Counted from the first letter of the stretch, positions 8,030 to 17,079 are shown. The stretch: 64,000 nucleotides of DNA from Leifsonia shinshuensis (GCF_014217625.1 NZ_CP043641.1:3596001-3660000); one strand, 5' to 3'. Notes: a model not told the origin generated them from the sequence alone. Made by a program: numbers and translations.

Positions 8030-8253
8030 TAGTCTCCGAAGTGGGCCGACGTGACCTACCCGAAAATCCGGTCACGGGTGGCCCACCGAGTGGAACCCGA
8101 CCCTCCCCTCGTGCACCGCCCTCCGCGTGAGCGGAGGGATTCAGCTCGAACGTCGACCTAGCGACGTCAGGGTGCCACACGCGTGCGTCGTCGCACGCGT
8201 GCTCACCCCTGCCTGTGCGGGACGACGTCCCGAACAGATTGTGAGCACGTCCC
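8030..8253 (+). ncRNA. Structured leader RNA of the alternate-signal operon
   Basis: If transcription starts just after the -10 at 8030-8035, about 210 nt of untranslated RNA precede the first gene. It is packed with hairpins. GTGGGCC/GGCCCAC (8041-8047/8080-8086) encloses GTGACC/GGTCAC (8051-8056/8070-8075). CCCTCCGC/GCGGAGGG carries a GTGA tetraloop (8119-8126/8131-8138). ACGTCG/CGACGT is at 8150-8155/8162-8167, and CACGCGTGCG/CGCACGCGTG at 8178-8187/8192-8201 has a 4-nt loop. A 7-bp-arm palindrome sits at 8218-8232. No Shine-Dalgarno precedes the ATG at 8254. I do not recognise a known riboswitch class; this could be an attenuator or a new regulatory RNA. Confidence 0.4.
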
Positions 8254-8835
8254 ATGAACAGGTTCGCCAAGGGCGCGATCGCCGGCGCGGCCGGCATCCT
8301 CCTCCTCCTCAGCGGCGCGGGAACCTTCGCGCTGTGGAACGGCTCGGCCAGCGCCGCGGCCGGCTCCGTCAAGTCCGGAACGATGACCATCGCGGCCGAC
8401 GCGGTCGCGGGGACGTGGAGCGTCACCCACGGCTCCGGGTCCGCCACCTCGATCGCGAGCATTGCGAACTTCCGCGCCGTCCCCGGCGACGTCCTGACGT
8501 TCACGCAGAAGGTCGACGTCACTGCCACCGGAGACAACCTCTCCGCCGTCCTCAGCGTCGACCCGACCTCGATCAAGGCGGGCGACGCCTCGCCGTCCAG
8601 CGCCGCGCTCGTCACCGCGCTCACCAGCGGGATGACCGTGACCGTCGGCACGCCTCTGCCGACCGGAGTGACCGCCGGAACCGCGGCCAACACCTACAAC
8701 GTCAGCGGCGCCACCGGCACGAAGGTGCTGACCGTGTCCGTGACGCTGCCGTTCGACTCCACGACGACCGGCACGGTGGCGCAGGGCGGCACCGTCGACC
8801 TGAGCGCGCTCGGGTTCAAGCTGGCCCAGCAATAA
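8254..8835 (+). CDS. Alternate-signal-mediated exported protein (SipW-type substrate)
   Basis: A 193-residue exported surface protein. The N-terminus has a basic start (MNRFAKG), a hydrophobic core and the motif SGAGTFALWNGSASAAAGS, the hallmark of the actinobacterial alternate signal peptides cleaved by a dedicated SipW-like peptidase. The mature part is Thr/Ser/Val-rich beta structure resembling TasA/camelysin-type proteins. The peptidase is encoded two genes downstream (10477). It is the first gene after the structured leader and lacks an obvious ribosome site. The role is likely cell-surface or matrix structure; that is inference from the family. Confidence 0.8.
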   Translation: MNRFAKGAIAGAAGILLLLSGAGTFALWNGSASAAAGSVKSGTMTIAADAVAGTWSVTHGSGSATSIASIANFRAVPGDVLTFTQKVDVTATGDNLSAVLSVDPTSIKAGDASPSSAALVTALTSGMTVTVGTPLPTGVTAGTAANTYNVSGATGTKVLTVSVTLPFDSTTTGTVAQGGTVDLSALGFKLAQQ

Positions 8836-8884
8836 CGCAGGCCGGACCAGCAGGCCACCGGAGCAGGGGGAGGTGCGGAGAGCG

Positions 8885-10480
8885 ATGAAGCGCTTCGGCC
8901 TCCCCCTGACCGCGGCGGGTGCGGCGCTCGTCACCTTCCTCCTGATGCCGGGCGCCGGCACCGACGCGCTGTGGAACGGCGTCGCCGCGGCGAAGGCCGG
9001 AGCGATCACGGCCGCCACCGTCTCGGCGGCCGTGACCGTCGCACAGCCCTTCGACACCGTCTTCCGGACCGGCCACACCGCCACGACCGGAGGCGTCGTC
9101 GTCACCAACACCGGCAACGTCGACACGACGTTCAGCGCGGCCCTCGGTCTCGCGGCGGGGACATCGACAGCGCTCGCCTCGGCCATCTCGGTGACCGCCT
9201 GGCCGGCCGCGACCGCGACCTCCTGCACCGCGACGGCCACGGTGCCGGCCGGCTCCTACTCCGGCACCCTCGCCGGACTGGCCGCGCTCGGCTCGACCGG
9301 AGGCGCGCTGGCCGCCGGTGCGTCGGCCGCGTTCTGCGTCCGCGAGACCATGAACGTGGCGTCCGCGCCCGGGATCGCGAGCGGCTCCGCCGTCGACATC
9401 GTCTTCTCGGCGACCGTGACCGCCGGGACGACCTGGCGCGCGTCCGCATCCGCCGGGGTCACCCAGACGTTCGTGGACGACATCGCGCCGACCGCGCCGA
9501 GCGGCCTGACCGCTAGCACCACGACGACGACCCCCGTCGCCCTGTCGTGGAACGCCGCGACCGACAACGTCGGCGTCGTACGCTACGACGTGTACCGGTC
9601 CGGGACCGCCGCCGCGATCGGTTCGACGACCTCCACGACCTTCACCGACGCGGGCGCCGCCACCGGCACGTCGTACACCTACAGTGTGTTCGCCCGCGAC
9701 GCCGTCACGCTGACCTCTCCTGCCGCGACTCTCTTCGTGGACCGGACCGCACCGGCCACGCCGTCGCTCTCGCTCACCGGAAAGACGGGCTCCACCGCCA
9801 CGCTGTCCTTCTCCGCGACCGACAACATCGGGGTGAGCGCGTACACCGTCTCCCGCGACGGCACGCCGATCGCCACCGTAACCGGGACAACGACCAGCTA
9901 CACCGACACCGGCCTCACCGTGGGTCTGCACCAGTACACCGTGACGGCCTCCGACGCCGCGGGGAACGTCTCCGCGCCCTCGGCTCCCGTCTCCGCCGCC
10001 GGCTCGTACAGCTCCGGCTCCTGGTACCAGCTCGTGAACGCCGCGAGCGGCCAGTGCGTCACCGTCCCGTCCCCGATCGCGAACGGGAGCGTGCTGACCC
10101 AGTCGCCGTGCGCGACCCCGGCGAGCGGCGCGCAGGAGTGGCTGCTCACCACATCCTCCGGGACCACGGCGACCGTGACCTCCGCCCTCCCGTCGCTCGC
10201 GAGCGGCCAGTACCTGTGGTCCGGCGCGCGGACGGCGCCGGTCTCGGTGACGTCCTCGAGGACCGCGACGGACGGGTCGCTGCAGTGGACGTTCACCCTC
10301 CAGGCGGACGGCTCGTTCAGCGTCGGCAACACCATCAAGGGCAACAACGGCAACGGCAACGGCAACACGACCACCCTGTGCGCCACTGCGGCGGCCGCCG
10401 GGGGAGGCCAGCTCACGACCACGACGTGCACGGCCGGAGCGCAGAACCAGTCCTTCTTCCTCAGGCAGGTGACACCGTGA
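8885..10480 (+). CDS. Large exported protein: alternate signal, two Fn3 domains, ricin-type lectin domain
   Basis: A 531-residue surface protein sharing the alternate export signal (PGAGTDALWNG) with the preceding gene. After a beta-rich TasA-like region (to about residue 200) come two fibronectin type III-like repeats (starting at APTAPSGLTAS and APATPSLSLTG, each with SW/SFSATDN and YxV strands). The last 150 residues look like a ricin B/beta-trefoil carbohydrate-binding domain (WYQLVNAASGQCVTV, several Cys). It may bind cell-wall or host/plant polysaccharide. ATG 8885 is preferred over a GTG four codons upstream. The stop overlaps the peptidase GTG as GTGA. Confidence 0.8.
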   Translation: MKRFGLPLTAAGAALVTFLLMPGAGTDALWNGVAAAKAGAITAATVSAAVTVAQPFDTVFRTGHTATTGGVVVTNTGNVDTTFSAALGLAAGTSTALASAISVTAWPAATATSCTATATVPAGSYSGTLAGLAALGSTGGALAAGASAAFCVRETMNVASAPGIASGSAVDIVFSATVTAGTTWRASASAGVTQTFVDDIAPTAPSGLTASTTTTTPVALSWNAATDNVGVVRYDVYRSGTAAAIGSTTSTTFTDAGAATGTSYTYSVFARDAVTLTSPAATLFVDRTAPATPSLSLTGKTGSTATLSFSATDNIGVSAYTVSRDGTPIATVTGTTTSYTDTGLTVGLHQYTVTASDAAGNVSAPSAPVSAAGSYSSGSWYQLVNAASGQCVTVPSPIANGSVLTQSPCATPASGAQEWLLTTSSGTTATVTSALPSLASGQYLWSGARTAPVSVTSSRTATDGSLQWTFTLQADGSFSVGNTIKGNNGNGNGNTTTLCATAAAAGGGQLTTTTCTAGAQNQSFFLRQVTP

Positions 10481-11097
10481 GCCCAGATCCCATCGTGAGA
10501 GGGGCCGAACCCCGCGCGACCAAGTCGCTGCTGCAGTACGTCGTGACCGGCCTCAGCGTCGGCCTGCTCGGGCTGGTGCTGTTCGTGGCCGCGGTCGTCA
10601 TCGTCATCCCGCGTGCGGCGGGCGCCACCCCGGTGACCGTGCTGACCTCCTCGATGGAGCCGACCCTGCCGCCCGGGACGCTCGTGGTGGTGAAGCCGAA
10701 AGCCGTCCACGACATCCGCGTCGGCGATGTGATGACCTACCAGATCCGCTCGGGCGACCCGGAGGTCATCTCGCACCGGGTCGTCGGGATCACGTCCTCC
10801 ACCACGAACGGCCTGACGTTCACGACGAAGGGCGACAACAACGCGGAGGCCGACCCTCCCGTGGTGCCCGCGCAGGTCCGCGGCGTGGTCTGGTACAGCG
10901 TCCCGTTGATCGGCTACGTCAACAGCGCCCTCGACCAGAGCCAGCGGTCGTGGGTGCTGCCCGCCGTGGGAGTCCTGCTGATCCTCTACGCGGGGTGGAT
11001 GTTCGTGCGCGGGACGACCGCCTCGGTGCGGCGGCGCACGCGCGGTGCCGCAGGGGCCGAGCCTGCGCCGGAGGAGTCCCGCGCCCCCTCTCTGTGA
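10477..11097 (+). CDS. Signal peptidase I, SipW-like
   Basis: A 206-residue membrane serine protease. A transmembrane helix (about 25-48) is followed by the nucleophile motif VLTSSMEPTLPPGTLVVVKP, with Ser in SSMEPT, then VGDVMTYQ, ISHRVVGI and FTTKGDNN, and a C-terminal transmembrane helix. Archaeal/SipW-type enzymes use Ser-His rather than Ser-Lys; the His in ISHR is present. The GTG start overlaps the upstream stop (GTGA), coupling it to its presumed substrates, the two GAGTxALWN proteins. It probably cleaves those exported proteins rather than general secretory precursors. Confidence 0.88.
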   Translation: MSPDPIVRGAEPRATKSLLQYVVTGLSVGLLGLVLFVAAVVIVIPRAAGATPVTVLTSSMEPTLPPGTLVVVKPKAVHDIRVGDVMTYQIRSGDPEVISHRVVGITSSTTNGLTFTTKGDNNAEADPPVVPAQVRGVVWYSVPLIGYVNSALDQSQRSWVLPAVGVLLILYAGWMFVRGTTASVRRRTRGAAGAEPAPEESRAPSL

Positions 11098-11214
11098 GCC
11101 CTCTCGCCTCATCCCGCCGCGCCCGGGTGGATCGATCGGAGACGCATAAGCATTTCCCAGCCTGCGTCCCGAATTCTGTGTCGAACCTTGGAGGCCGTGG
11201 CGTGGAATGGAAGG

Positions 11215-11994
11215 GTGAGCCAGGTCGGAACGGAAAAGCAGTACGGGACACCCGTCGAAGGCGTCTCGGTGGTCGTGCCGACCTACAACGAGTCGGGCAA
11301 CGTCGCGGAGCTCGTGCGAAGGCTCGCGGCGGTGCTCGACGCCGACCTCGGCGAGATCCTCATCGTCGACGACTCCACGGACGACACCGCACAGGTGGCG
11401 GCCGAGAGCGCCGACCGGGTGCCGCACCGCGTGCGCGTCGTGCGCAGGGAGGAACCGGCCGGCGGGCTCTCCGGCGCCGTCCTCACCGGGATGGCCCTGG
11501 CCGTCCACCCCTGGATCGTCGTCATGGACGGCGACCTCCAGCACCCGCCGGAGGACCTCCCCCGCCTGCTGGCGGCGGGGGAGGCGCGCGGCGCGGACAT
11601 CGTGGCCGCCTCGCGCTACCTCGACGGCGGCAGCGCGGGAGGGCTCGACGGGCTGCTGCGCCGCCTCGTGTCGTCCGGCAGCACGCTCGTCGCCCGTGCG
11701 CTGTTCCCGCGCCGCCTGCGGGACTGCTCCGACCCGATGACCGGGTTCTTCGCGGTCCGCCGCGACGCGCTCGACCTCGCGTCGCTGCGCCCGCAGGGCT
11801 TCAAGATCCTCCTCGAGGTCCTGCTGCGCCACCGGCTGACCCTCACCGAGATCCCGTTCGCGTTCGGGATCCGCACGGCAGGAGCCTCCAAGGCCACCGT
11901 CGCCAACGGCGCCGCCTTCCTGCGGCAGCTCGTCGTCCTCCGGTTCCAGCCGTCATCGCCCCGGCTCGCCCAGGCGGCAGCAGAAGTCGTGTGA
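11215..11994 (+). CDS. GT2 family glycosyltransferase, polyprenol-phosphate sugar type
   Basis: A 259-residue DPM1-like glycosyltransferase that should transfer a sugar from an NDP donor to polyprenyl phosphate. The motifs VSVVVPTYNESGNV, ILIVDDSTDDT, VMDGDLQHPPEDLP (metal-binding DGD) and DPMTGFFAVRRD are present. It lacks C-terminal membrane helices, as in soluble DPM1 forms. The start is uncertain: the frame is open to TTG 11188, and GTG 11197 (two bases after GGAGG) and GTG 11215 are both possible. The stop overlaps the GTG of the next gene, so lipid-linked sugar may feed that membrane protein. Confidence 0.85.
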   Translation: MSQVGTEKQYGTPVEGVSVVVPTYNESGNVAELVRRLAAVLDADLGEILIVDDSTDDTAQVAAESADRVPHRVRVVRREEPAGGLSGAVLTGMALAVHPWIVVMDGDLQHPPEDLPRLLAAGEARGADIVAASRYLDGGSAGGLDGLLRRLVSSGSTLVARALFPRRLRDCSDPMTGFFAVRRDALDLASLRPQGFKILLEVLLRHRLTLTEIPFAFGIRTAGASKATVANGAAFLRQLVVLRFQPSSPRLAQAAAEVV

Positions 11995-13370
11995 CAGAGG
12001 TGACGGGGATGACCGTCGCGCCGATCGCCCACCGCTCCCGGAGCCGCCGGGTCCGGGAGGCGGTCGCCCGGCGGCCGGTGCTCCTCCTGGTCGCCCTCGG
12101 GGTGGCCGCTGCGCTCGCCGCCTGGCTCCGCCTCCCGGCCGTCGCGCACGACACGTTCTGGGCGGAGGACGGCCGCACCTTCGTCTCGGCGGCTGCGGTG
12201 GGCGGCCCGAGCGTGCTCCTGCAGCCCTATGCCGGGTACCTGCACACTGTCCCGCGCCTGGTCGCGGCCGTCGTGGTGCTGCTGCCGGTCTCCTGGTGGG
12301 CGCTCGCCACCGCGGCCGCCGCGTGCGCGATCGCGGGCGGCCTCGCCGTGGTCGTGTTCGTCTGCGCGCGCGACCTGGTGCCGTGGCTTCCCGCGCGGCT
12401 GTTCGTCGCCGGCCTGACCGTGCTCGCGCCGCTCGCGCCCCGGGAGGTGCTGGGGAACCTCGCCAATCTGCATTCTCTGATCCTCTGGGCCCTGTTCTGG
12501 ATCGCGCTGTCCCGGCCGCGGAGCACGCGCAGCGCGATCACGCTCTCGGCCGTCGCGCTGCTGGGGGCGTTGACCGAGATCCAGGTGGTGTTCCTGGCGC
12601 CGCTGCTGCTGCTGCGATCGCACGACAGGAGGGTGTGGATCGTCCGCGCGGGACTGCTCGCCGGCATCGTGGTCCAGCTCGTCGTGACGTTCGGCTGGCC
12701 GCGCGCGGAGAACACGAACCGCGCGGTCGATCCGCTGTCGATCGCGTACGGCTATCTGATCAACGCTGTGATGCCTCTCGCCGTCCCGCAGGCGCAGCTC
12801 GGGCATGTGCTCGCCGCGACCGGCCCGGCCGTCGGCCTTCTCGTGCTCGCAGTCGTGCTCGCGACCGCGGTGTACGTCTTCCTCCGCGGCTCGCGCCGGC
12901 AGCGGCTGCTCGTCGCCGCGGCGCTGACCGGATCGGTGCTGCTCTACGCCGTGAGCGTCGAGACCAACCCGAACACCTTCTACGACTACGCGGGGATGAC
13001 CTCGGCGCAGCTCGGCGCCGCGTGGCTCACGCGCTACGGCGTGATCCCGTCGATGCTGCTCGCGCTCGTGCCCGCCGTGGCCGCGGCGATCGCGTACCGC
13101 CGCCGGTTCCGCCGCGGTCGCGCGCAGTGGCCGGCGTGGTCGGCGCTGGCGGCGGCTGGACTGTGCGCCGCGCTGATCCTCGCGCAGGCGGGTCCGCAGT
13201 TCACCCGCCGCTCGGACGGTCCCGCCTGGCAGCCGCAGCTCGCGAGCGCCGCCGCGCAGTGCCGCCGCGACGACGAGTTGAAGTTCGTCAATCTCAGGGA
13301 GACGATCGGATGGACGGTGACGGTGCCCTGCCGCTACCTGGACGGCGGAACCCCGGAGGACTCCCGATGA
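11991..13370 (+). CDS. Polytopic membrane protein, possible GT-C-type glycosyltransferase
   Basis: A 459-residue protein with about 9-11 hydrophobic helices. After the first helix comes an extracytoplasmic loop with FWAEDGRTFVSAA, the acidic position where GT-C enzymes that use polyprenol-phosphate sugars carry a conserved Asp/Glu. A final soluble segment has two Cys (AAQCRRDDE and VPCRYLDG). The GTG at 11991 overlaps the glycosyltransferase stop (GTGA) and its own stop overlaps the next gene (ATGA), so all three are one operon. The GT-C assignment is by context and topology, not by a firm motif. Confidence 0.6.
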   Translation: MTEVTGMTVAPIAHRSRSRRVREAVARRPVLLLVALGVAAALAAWLRLPAVAHDTFWAEDGRTFVSAAAVGGPSVLLQPYAGYLHTVPRLVAAVVVLLPVSWWALATAAAACAIAGGLAVVVFVCARDLVPWLPARLFVAGLTVLAPLAPREVLGNLANLHSLILWALFWIALSRPRSTRSAITLSAVALLGALTEIQVVFLAPLLLLRSHDRRVWIVRAGLLAGIVVQLVVTFGWPRAENTNRAVDPLSIAYGYLINAVMPLAVPQAQLGHVLAATGPAVGLLVLAVVLATAVYVFLRGSRRQRLLVAAALTGSVLLYAVSVETNPNTFYDYAGMTSAQLGAAWLTRYGVIPSMLLALVPAVAAAIAYRRRFRRGRAQWPAWSALAAAGLCAALILAQAGPQFTRRSDGPAWQPQLASAAAQCRRDDELKFVNLRETIGWTVTVPCRYLDGGTPEDSR

Positions 13371-14731
13371 CGCAGAATCCCGACACCCCCGCCGCGCCGT
13401 CCATCGAGGACATCGCCCGCGCCGCCGCCGCCGTCCTGCGCCGCAACGACGCCGGCTCGATGACCCGCGCCGCGCCCGGTCTCTATCCGCACATGTGGAG
13501 CTGGGACTCCGCGTTCATCGCGATCGGTCTGGCGCGCTTCGACGTGCCGCGTGCGATCCGCGAGCTGCAGAGCCTCCTGGACGCCCAGTGGTCGACCGGG
13601 ATGATCCCGCACATCGTGTTCAACCCGGACGAGCCGGGGTACTTCCCCGACTTCGACCGGTGGGGGACCGCCCGCGCGGCGGCGAGGCCGGAGGGCGTGC
13701 AGACCAGCGGTATCTGCCAGCCTCCCGTGCACGCGATCGCGCTGCGGCACATCCTCGACCGGGGCCGCGAGCGCGGGGGAGCGGACCGGGCGGCGGCGGA
13801 GGAGTTCGCACGCGGGTCCCTCGACGCCTGGGCGGCCTGGCACCACTGGCTGGCCTCGGTGCGCGACCCGGACGGCTCCGGGCTGGTGGAGATCCACCAC
13901 AGCTGGGAGTCCGGCTTCGACAACTCGCCGCGCTGGGACGCTGCGTTCGCGCGCATCCGCCCGGGCGACGTGCCGCCGTTCCAGCGCAGGGACACGCTGC
14001 ACGTCGCCGACGCGAGCGAGCGCCCGACGGATGAGGAGTACACCCGCTACCTCTGGCTGGTCGAGCAGCTGAAGTCGGTCGACTACGACGACGCGGCAGC
14101 TCGGGAGGTCGTGGACTTCCGGGTCAAGGACGTCTTCTTCTCCGCGGTGCTCGCCGTCGCGAGCGACGTCCTGGCCGACCTGGCCGACGAGTTCGGCCGC
14201 ACCGACCTCGCCCCCGGCCTCCGCGACATCGGCGCCCGCTTCCGCCTCGGCGTGCGCTCCACCATCGACCCGGAGACGCAGCTCGCCCGCGACTTCGACG
14301 TGCGCGCGGGCGAGTGGATCGGCACGGAGACCATCGCCGGCTTCGCGCCGCTGTTCGCGGGCGCGTCGGCGGAGGTCACGGCCGCCCAGACCGCGCTGCT
14401 GCGGGGCGAGCGCTGGATGGGCGACCCCCGCCTCCGCTTCCCGCTGCCGCCGTCGACCTCCCCTGCGAGTCCGGCCTTCCGCCCGTCGACCTACTGGCGC
14501 GGCCCGACCTGGCCGTTCCTCACCCTCCTCCTGGGCTGGGCGGTCGACCGCGGCGGCGACCCGGACCTGGCCGCCGACCTCCGCACGGCCTCCCTCGCCC
14601 AGCTCGCCGACCTGGCCTTCGGCGAGTACTACCAGCCCTTCACCGGCGAACCGCTCGGCAGCCACGACCAGTCGTGGACGGCGGCGGCGGCGCTGGAGTG
14701 GGCGGGGGAACTCGGGGTGGCCGCCGGCTAG
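13367..14731 (+). CDS. GH63-type glycoside hydrolase (mannosylglycerate/glucosylglycerate hydrolase-like)
   Basis: A 454-residue (alpha/alpha)6-barrel glycosidase. Residues 38-75 carry PHMWSWDSAFIAIGLARFD and the Q-W-x-TGMIPHIVFNPD stretch; HHSWESGFDNSPRWD lies in the middle; and FRPSTYWRGPTWPFLTLLL near the end provides the second catalytic region. This is the pattern of MGH1-like enzymes that hydrolyse mannosyl- or glucosylglycerate. There is no signal peptide, so it is probably cytoplasmic. It is coupled by ATGA to the membrane glycosyltransferase-like gene, suggesting turnover of a small glycoside or glycolipid headgroup. Confidence 0.75.
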   Translation: MTQNPDTPAAPSIEDIARAAAAVLRRNDAGSMTRAAPGLYPHMWSWDSAFIAIGLARFDVPRAIRELQSLLDAQWSTGMIPHIVFNPDEPGYFPDFDRWGTARAAARPEGVQTSGICQPPVHAIALRHILDRGRERGGADRAAAEEFARGSLDAWAAWHHWLASVRDPDGSGLVEIHHSWESGFDNSPRWDAAFARIRPGDVPPFQRRDTLHVADASERPTDEEYTRYLWLVEQLKSVDYDDAAAREVVDFRVKDVFFSAVLAVASDVLADLADEFGRTDLAPGLRDIGARFRLGVRSTIDPETQLARDFDVRAGEWIGTETIAGFAPLFAGASAEVTAAQTALLRGERWMGDPRLRFPLPPSTSPASPAFRPSTYWRGPTWPFLTLLLGWAVDRGGDPDLAADLRTASLAQLADLAFGEYYQPFTGEPLGSHDQSWTAAAALEWAGELGVAAG

Positions 14732-14847
14732 GCGCGTCCCGATGGCGTTGGTCGGGCATTATGAGACATCGCAAGCGCTCTGTCAACGCCCCCGGCCTTC
14801 CGCGCCGAGACGGAAGACTAGGGTGATCGACACAAGCTGGGAGGTCC

Positions 14848-15645
14848 ATGGTGCGCTCTGACGATCGCCGCGCGCTGCTGGAACGCGACCTCCCGGGGGC
14901 TGCGCGGCGCGGCGAGATCATCGCGCTGTTCCAGCCGCAGTTCTCCCTGGAGACCGGCGAGGTCGTCGGGGCGGAGGCGCTGAGCCGGTGGATCCACCCG
15001 CGGTTCGGTCTGATCGCTCCGGGGGAGTTCATCCCGATGGCCGAGCGTCTCGGGCTCGTCGGCGAGATCGGGGACGTCATGCTGCGGCTCGGCGCCCACG
15101 CCGCCCGCGACTGGCAGGACCAGGGGCGCCCGATCGAGGTCGCCGTGAACGTGTCGATCCTGCAGCTCCGGACAGCGGCGATCGTGGACACCATCGCCGG
15201 ACTGCTCGACGAGTTCTCCCTCGCGCCGCGGTTGCTGACGCTCGAGGTGACCGAGACCACTCCGGTCACGCAGGTCCCGGAGGCCATCGGCGTCGTCCAC
15301 CGGCTGAGCGGGCTCGGCGTGAACATCTCGGTCGACGACTTCGGCGCCGCCTATGCGTCGCGGGAGCAGGTCATCGCACTGCAGGCGATCGAGTTGAAGG
15401 TCGACCAATCCCTCGTGCAGGAGACGCAGGGCGCCCGCGGAGAAGACCTGGCGCGCGCGGTCGAGTTCGGCAAAGCGCAGGGGATGCGCCTGGTCGCGGA
15501 GGGCATCGAGACGGAGGCGCAGCTGGCCCGCGTCCGTGCGCTGCACTGCGATCGCGGCCAGGGCTATCTGCTGTCGCGCCCGACGACGAAAGCCGATGTC
15601 GACAGCCTGCTGGTGAGCGCCGGGGGGTTCCGCGCGGAAGAGTAG
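14848..15645 (+). CDS. EAL-domain cyclic-di-GMP phosphodiesterase
   Basis: A 265-residue stand-alone EAL protein that should hydrolyse c-di-GMP to pGpG. Catalytic features are intact: EALSRW (the EAL), NVSILQL, EVTETT, the metal-binding DDFG in VDDFGAAYAS, the lysine of LKVDQSL, AEGIET and GQGYLLSRP. No sensory domain or membrane helix is attached. GGGAGG-like ribosome sites precede the ATG, and TAGGGT at 14819-14824 may be its -10. The next gene encodes a diguanylate cyclase on the same strand, so the pair sets a local c-di-GMP balance. Confidence 0.88.
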   Translation: MVRSDDRRALLERDLPGAARRGEIIALFQPQFSLETGEVVGAEALSRWIHPRFGLIAPGEFIPMAERLGLVGEIGDVMLRLGAHAARDWQDQGRPIEVAVNVSILQLRTAAIVDTIAGLLDEFSLAPRLLTLEVTETTPVTQVPEAIGVVHRLSGLGVNISVDDFGAAYASREQVIALQAIELKVDQSLVQETQGARGEDLARAVEFGKAQGMRLVAEGIETEAQLARVRALHCDRGQGYLLSRPTTKADVDSLLVSAGGFRAEE

Positions 15646-15726
15646 GGCGCGCTAACTTGACGACCGTCTCAGAAACCGTCACTCTCAACACATGTATTCT
15701 GACCGGTCACGCGTTTGAGGCAGGAT

Positions 15727-17064
15727 GTGCGCGACGAAATCGCGCGTATGCAGCCGTTCCCGCGAGCCCTCGTAGACCGATCGCACACCGTCGTCGACAC
15801 GAACCTGGCACTGGAGGTCTGGGCCAGCCGGACCTCCGATGAGCTCGTCGGGATGCCGCTCGCCGCGGTGCTCGGCGTCGACGCCGAGGAGCTCTCCGCC
15901 GCGCTGGCGACAGGCAACCCCGGCGGCATCCGCCTGGCGACCAGCACGCACGCGTACCAGGGGACGCGCAGTTCTGTGGTCATCAAAGCCGTGCGCATCT
16001 CCGGCGGTCACACGATCGTCGCCTTCGACCCGGAGCTCGCCGCCGTCGGCGAGCGCACCATGGCGCTCGGCCGACGCGAGAGCGACCGCCTCCAGCTGCT
16101 GCTCTCCGCCTCCGTCGCGTTCGCTAAGACGCGGACCGAGGAGGAGCTCGGCGAGCTGCTGTCGCAGACCGCGCGCCGGGCGTTCAACGCGACCGCGGCC
16201 AGCGTGCACACCGGCGAACCGGGGAACTACGCACTCGTGGCAGGGGAGAACCTGCTGGAGGCGGAGTGGCCGAAGGACGCTTCGGGAGACTCGCCCCAGC
16301 TCGGGAACGTCGTGACGATCCAGTCGCCCGCCGAGGCGGATGAGATCGCGCCGGGCCTCGGGTTGGGCGGCGTCTTCGAGCGGTCCGGCGTCTCCGCCGT
16401 CATCGGTGTGCCGATCATCGAGGACGACGTCCTCTACGGCGCGTTCGCCTGCTACTTCGATCAGCCCCGCAGGTTCGACGACCAGGCCGTCCCGCTGGCC
16501 GAGGCGCTGGCCCAGCTCGCCGGGCAGGTCCTCGTCCGGCTGCGCCTGGAGGCACGGCTGCGCCGGGCTGCGATGCTCGACGAGGTCACCGGCCTGCCGA
16601 ACCGGCGCCTGTTCGACGAGAACCTGCACCAGACCGAGCGCGCACACACGGACCAGGTCGCCGTGCTCTTCGTGGACCTGGACGGCTTCAAGGCGATCAA
16701 CGACACCCTCGGGCACGCCGCGGGCGACACCGTGCTCAAGGAGGTCGGCGAGCGGCTGAGCAGCGTCTTCCGCCAGGAGGACATGATCGCGCGCTACGGC
16801 GGAGACGAGTTCATCGCCGTGCTGCATGTCGCCGACACGTCGGACGCGCTCGAACTGGCCGACCGCGCCAGGGCGGCCATCGCCCAGGACTTCGCCGGCA
16901 TCCCCCGTGAGCTGAACATCACGGCGAGCGTCGGGATCGCCATCGCGGAGGGCGACGTCGGGGCCCACGCGATCGACCGACTCATCCGGCTCGCGGACCA
17001 GGCCATGTACGCGGCGAAGCGCGGCGGAGGCGACCAGGCGGTCGTCCACGGCGCCGAGCGGTAG
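15727..17064 (+). CDS. GAF-GGDEF diguanylate cyclase
   Basis: A 445-residue cytosolic sensor cyclase. The N-terminal ~105 residues resemble a PAS domain. A GAF domain spans about 120-280 (VIGVPIIEDDVLYGAF). The GGDEF domain has VTGLPNRRLFDEN, FVDLDGFKAIND, RYGGDEF and the inhibitory RxxD site (RQED) at the expected spacing. Activity with product feedback is therefore likely. The start is uncertain: GTG 15727 follows GAGG and is preferred; TTG 15715 and ATG 15748 are in frame. It is preceded by the EAL gene and followed by a strong terminator at 17080-17114. Confidence 0.85.
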   Translation: MRDEIARMQPFPRALVDRSHTVVDTNLALEVWASRTSDELVGMPLAAVLGVDAEELSAALATGNPGGIRLATSTHAYQGTRSSVVIKAVRISGGHTIVAFDPELAAVGERTMALGRRESDRLQLLLSASVAFAKTRTEEELGELLSQTARRAFNATAASVHTGEPGNYALVAGENLLEAEWPKDASGDSPQLGNVVTIQSPAEADEIAPGLGLGGVFERSGVSAVIGVPIIEDDVLYGAFACYFDQPRRFDDQAVPLAEALAQLAGQVLVRLRLEARLRRAAMLDEVTGLPNRRLFDENLHQTERAHTDQVAVLFVDLDGFKAINDTLGHAAGDTVLKEVGERLSSVFRQEDMIARYGGDEFIAVLHVADTSDALELADRARAAIAQDFAGIPRELNITASVGIAIAEGDVGAHAIDRLIRLADQAMYAAKRGGGDQAVVHGAER

Positions 17065-17079
17065 CGGTCGGCCGTCGCA

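Noticed and set aside
8030..8253. Known c-di-GMP or c-di-AMP riboswitch
   Set aside because: The conserved cores of GEMM and ydaO classes as I know them are not found; only generic hairpins can be supported.
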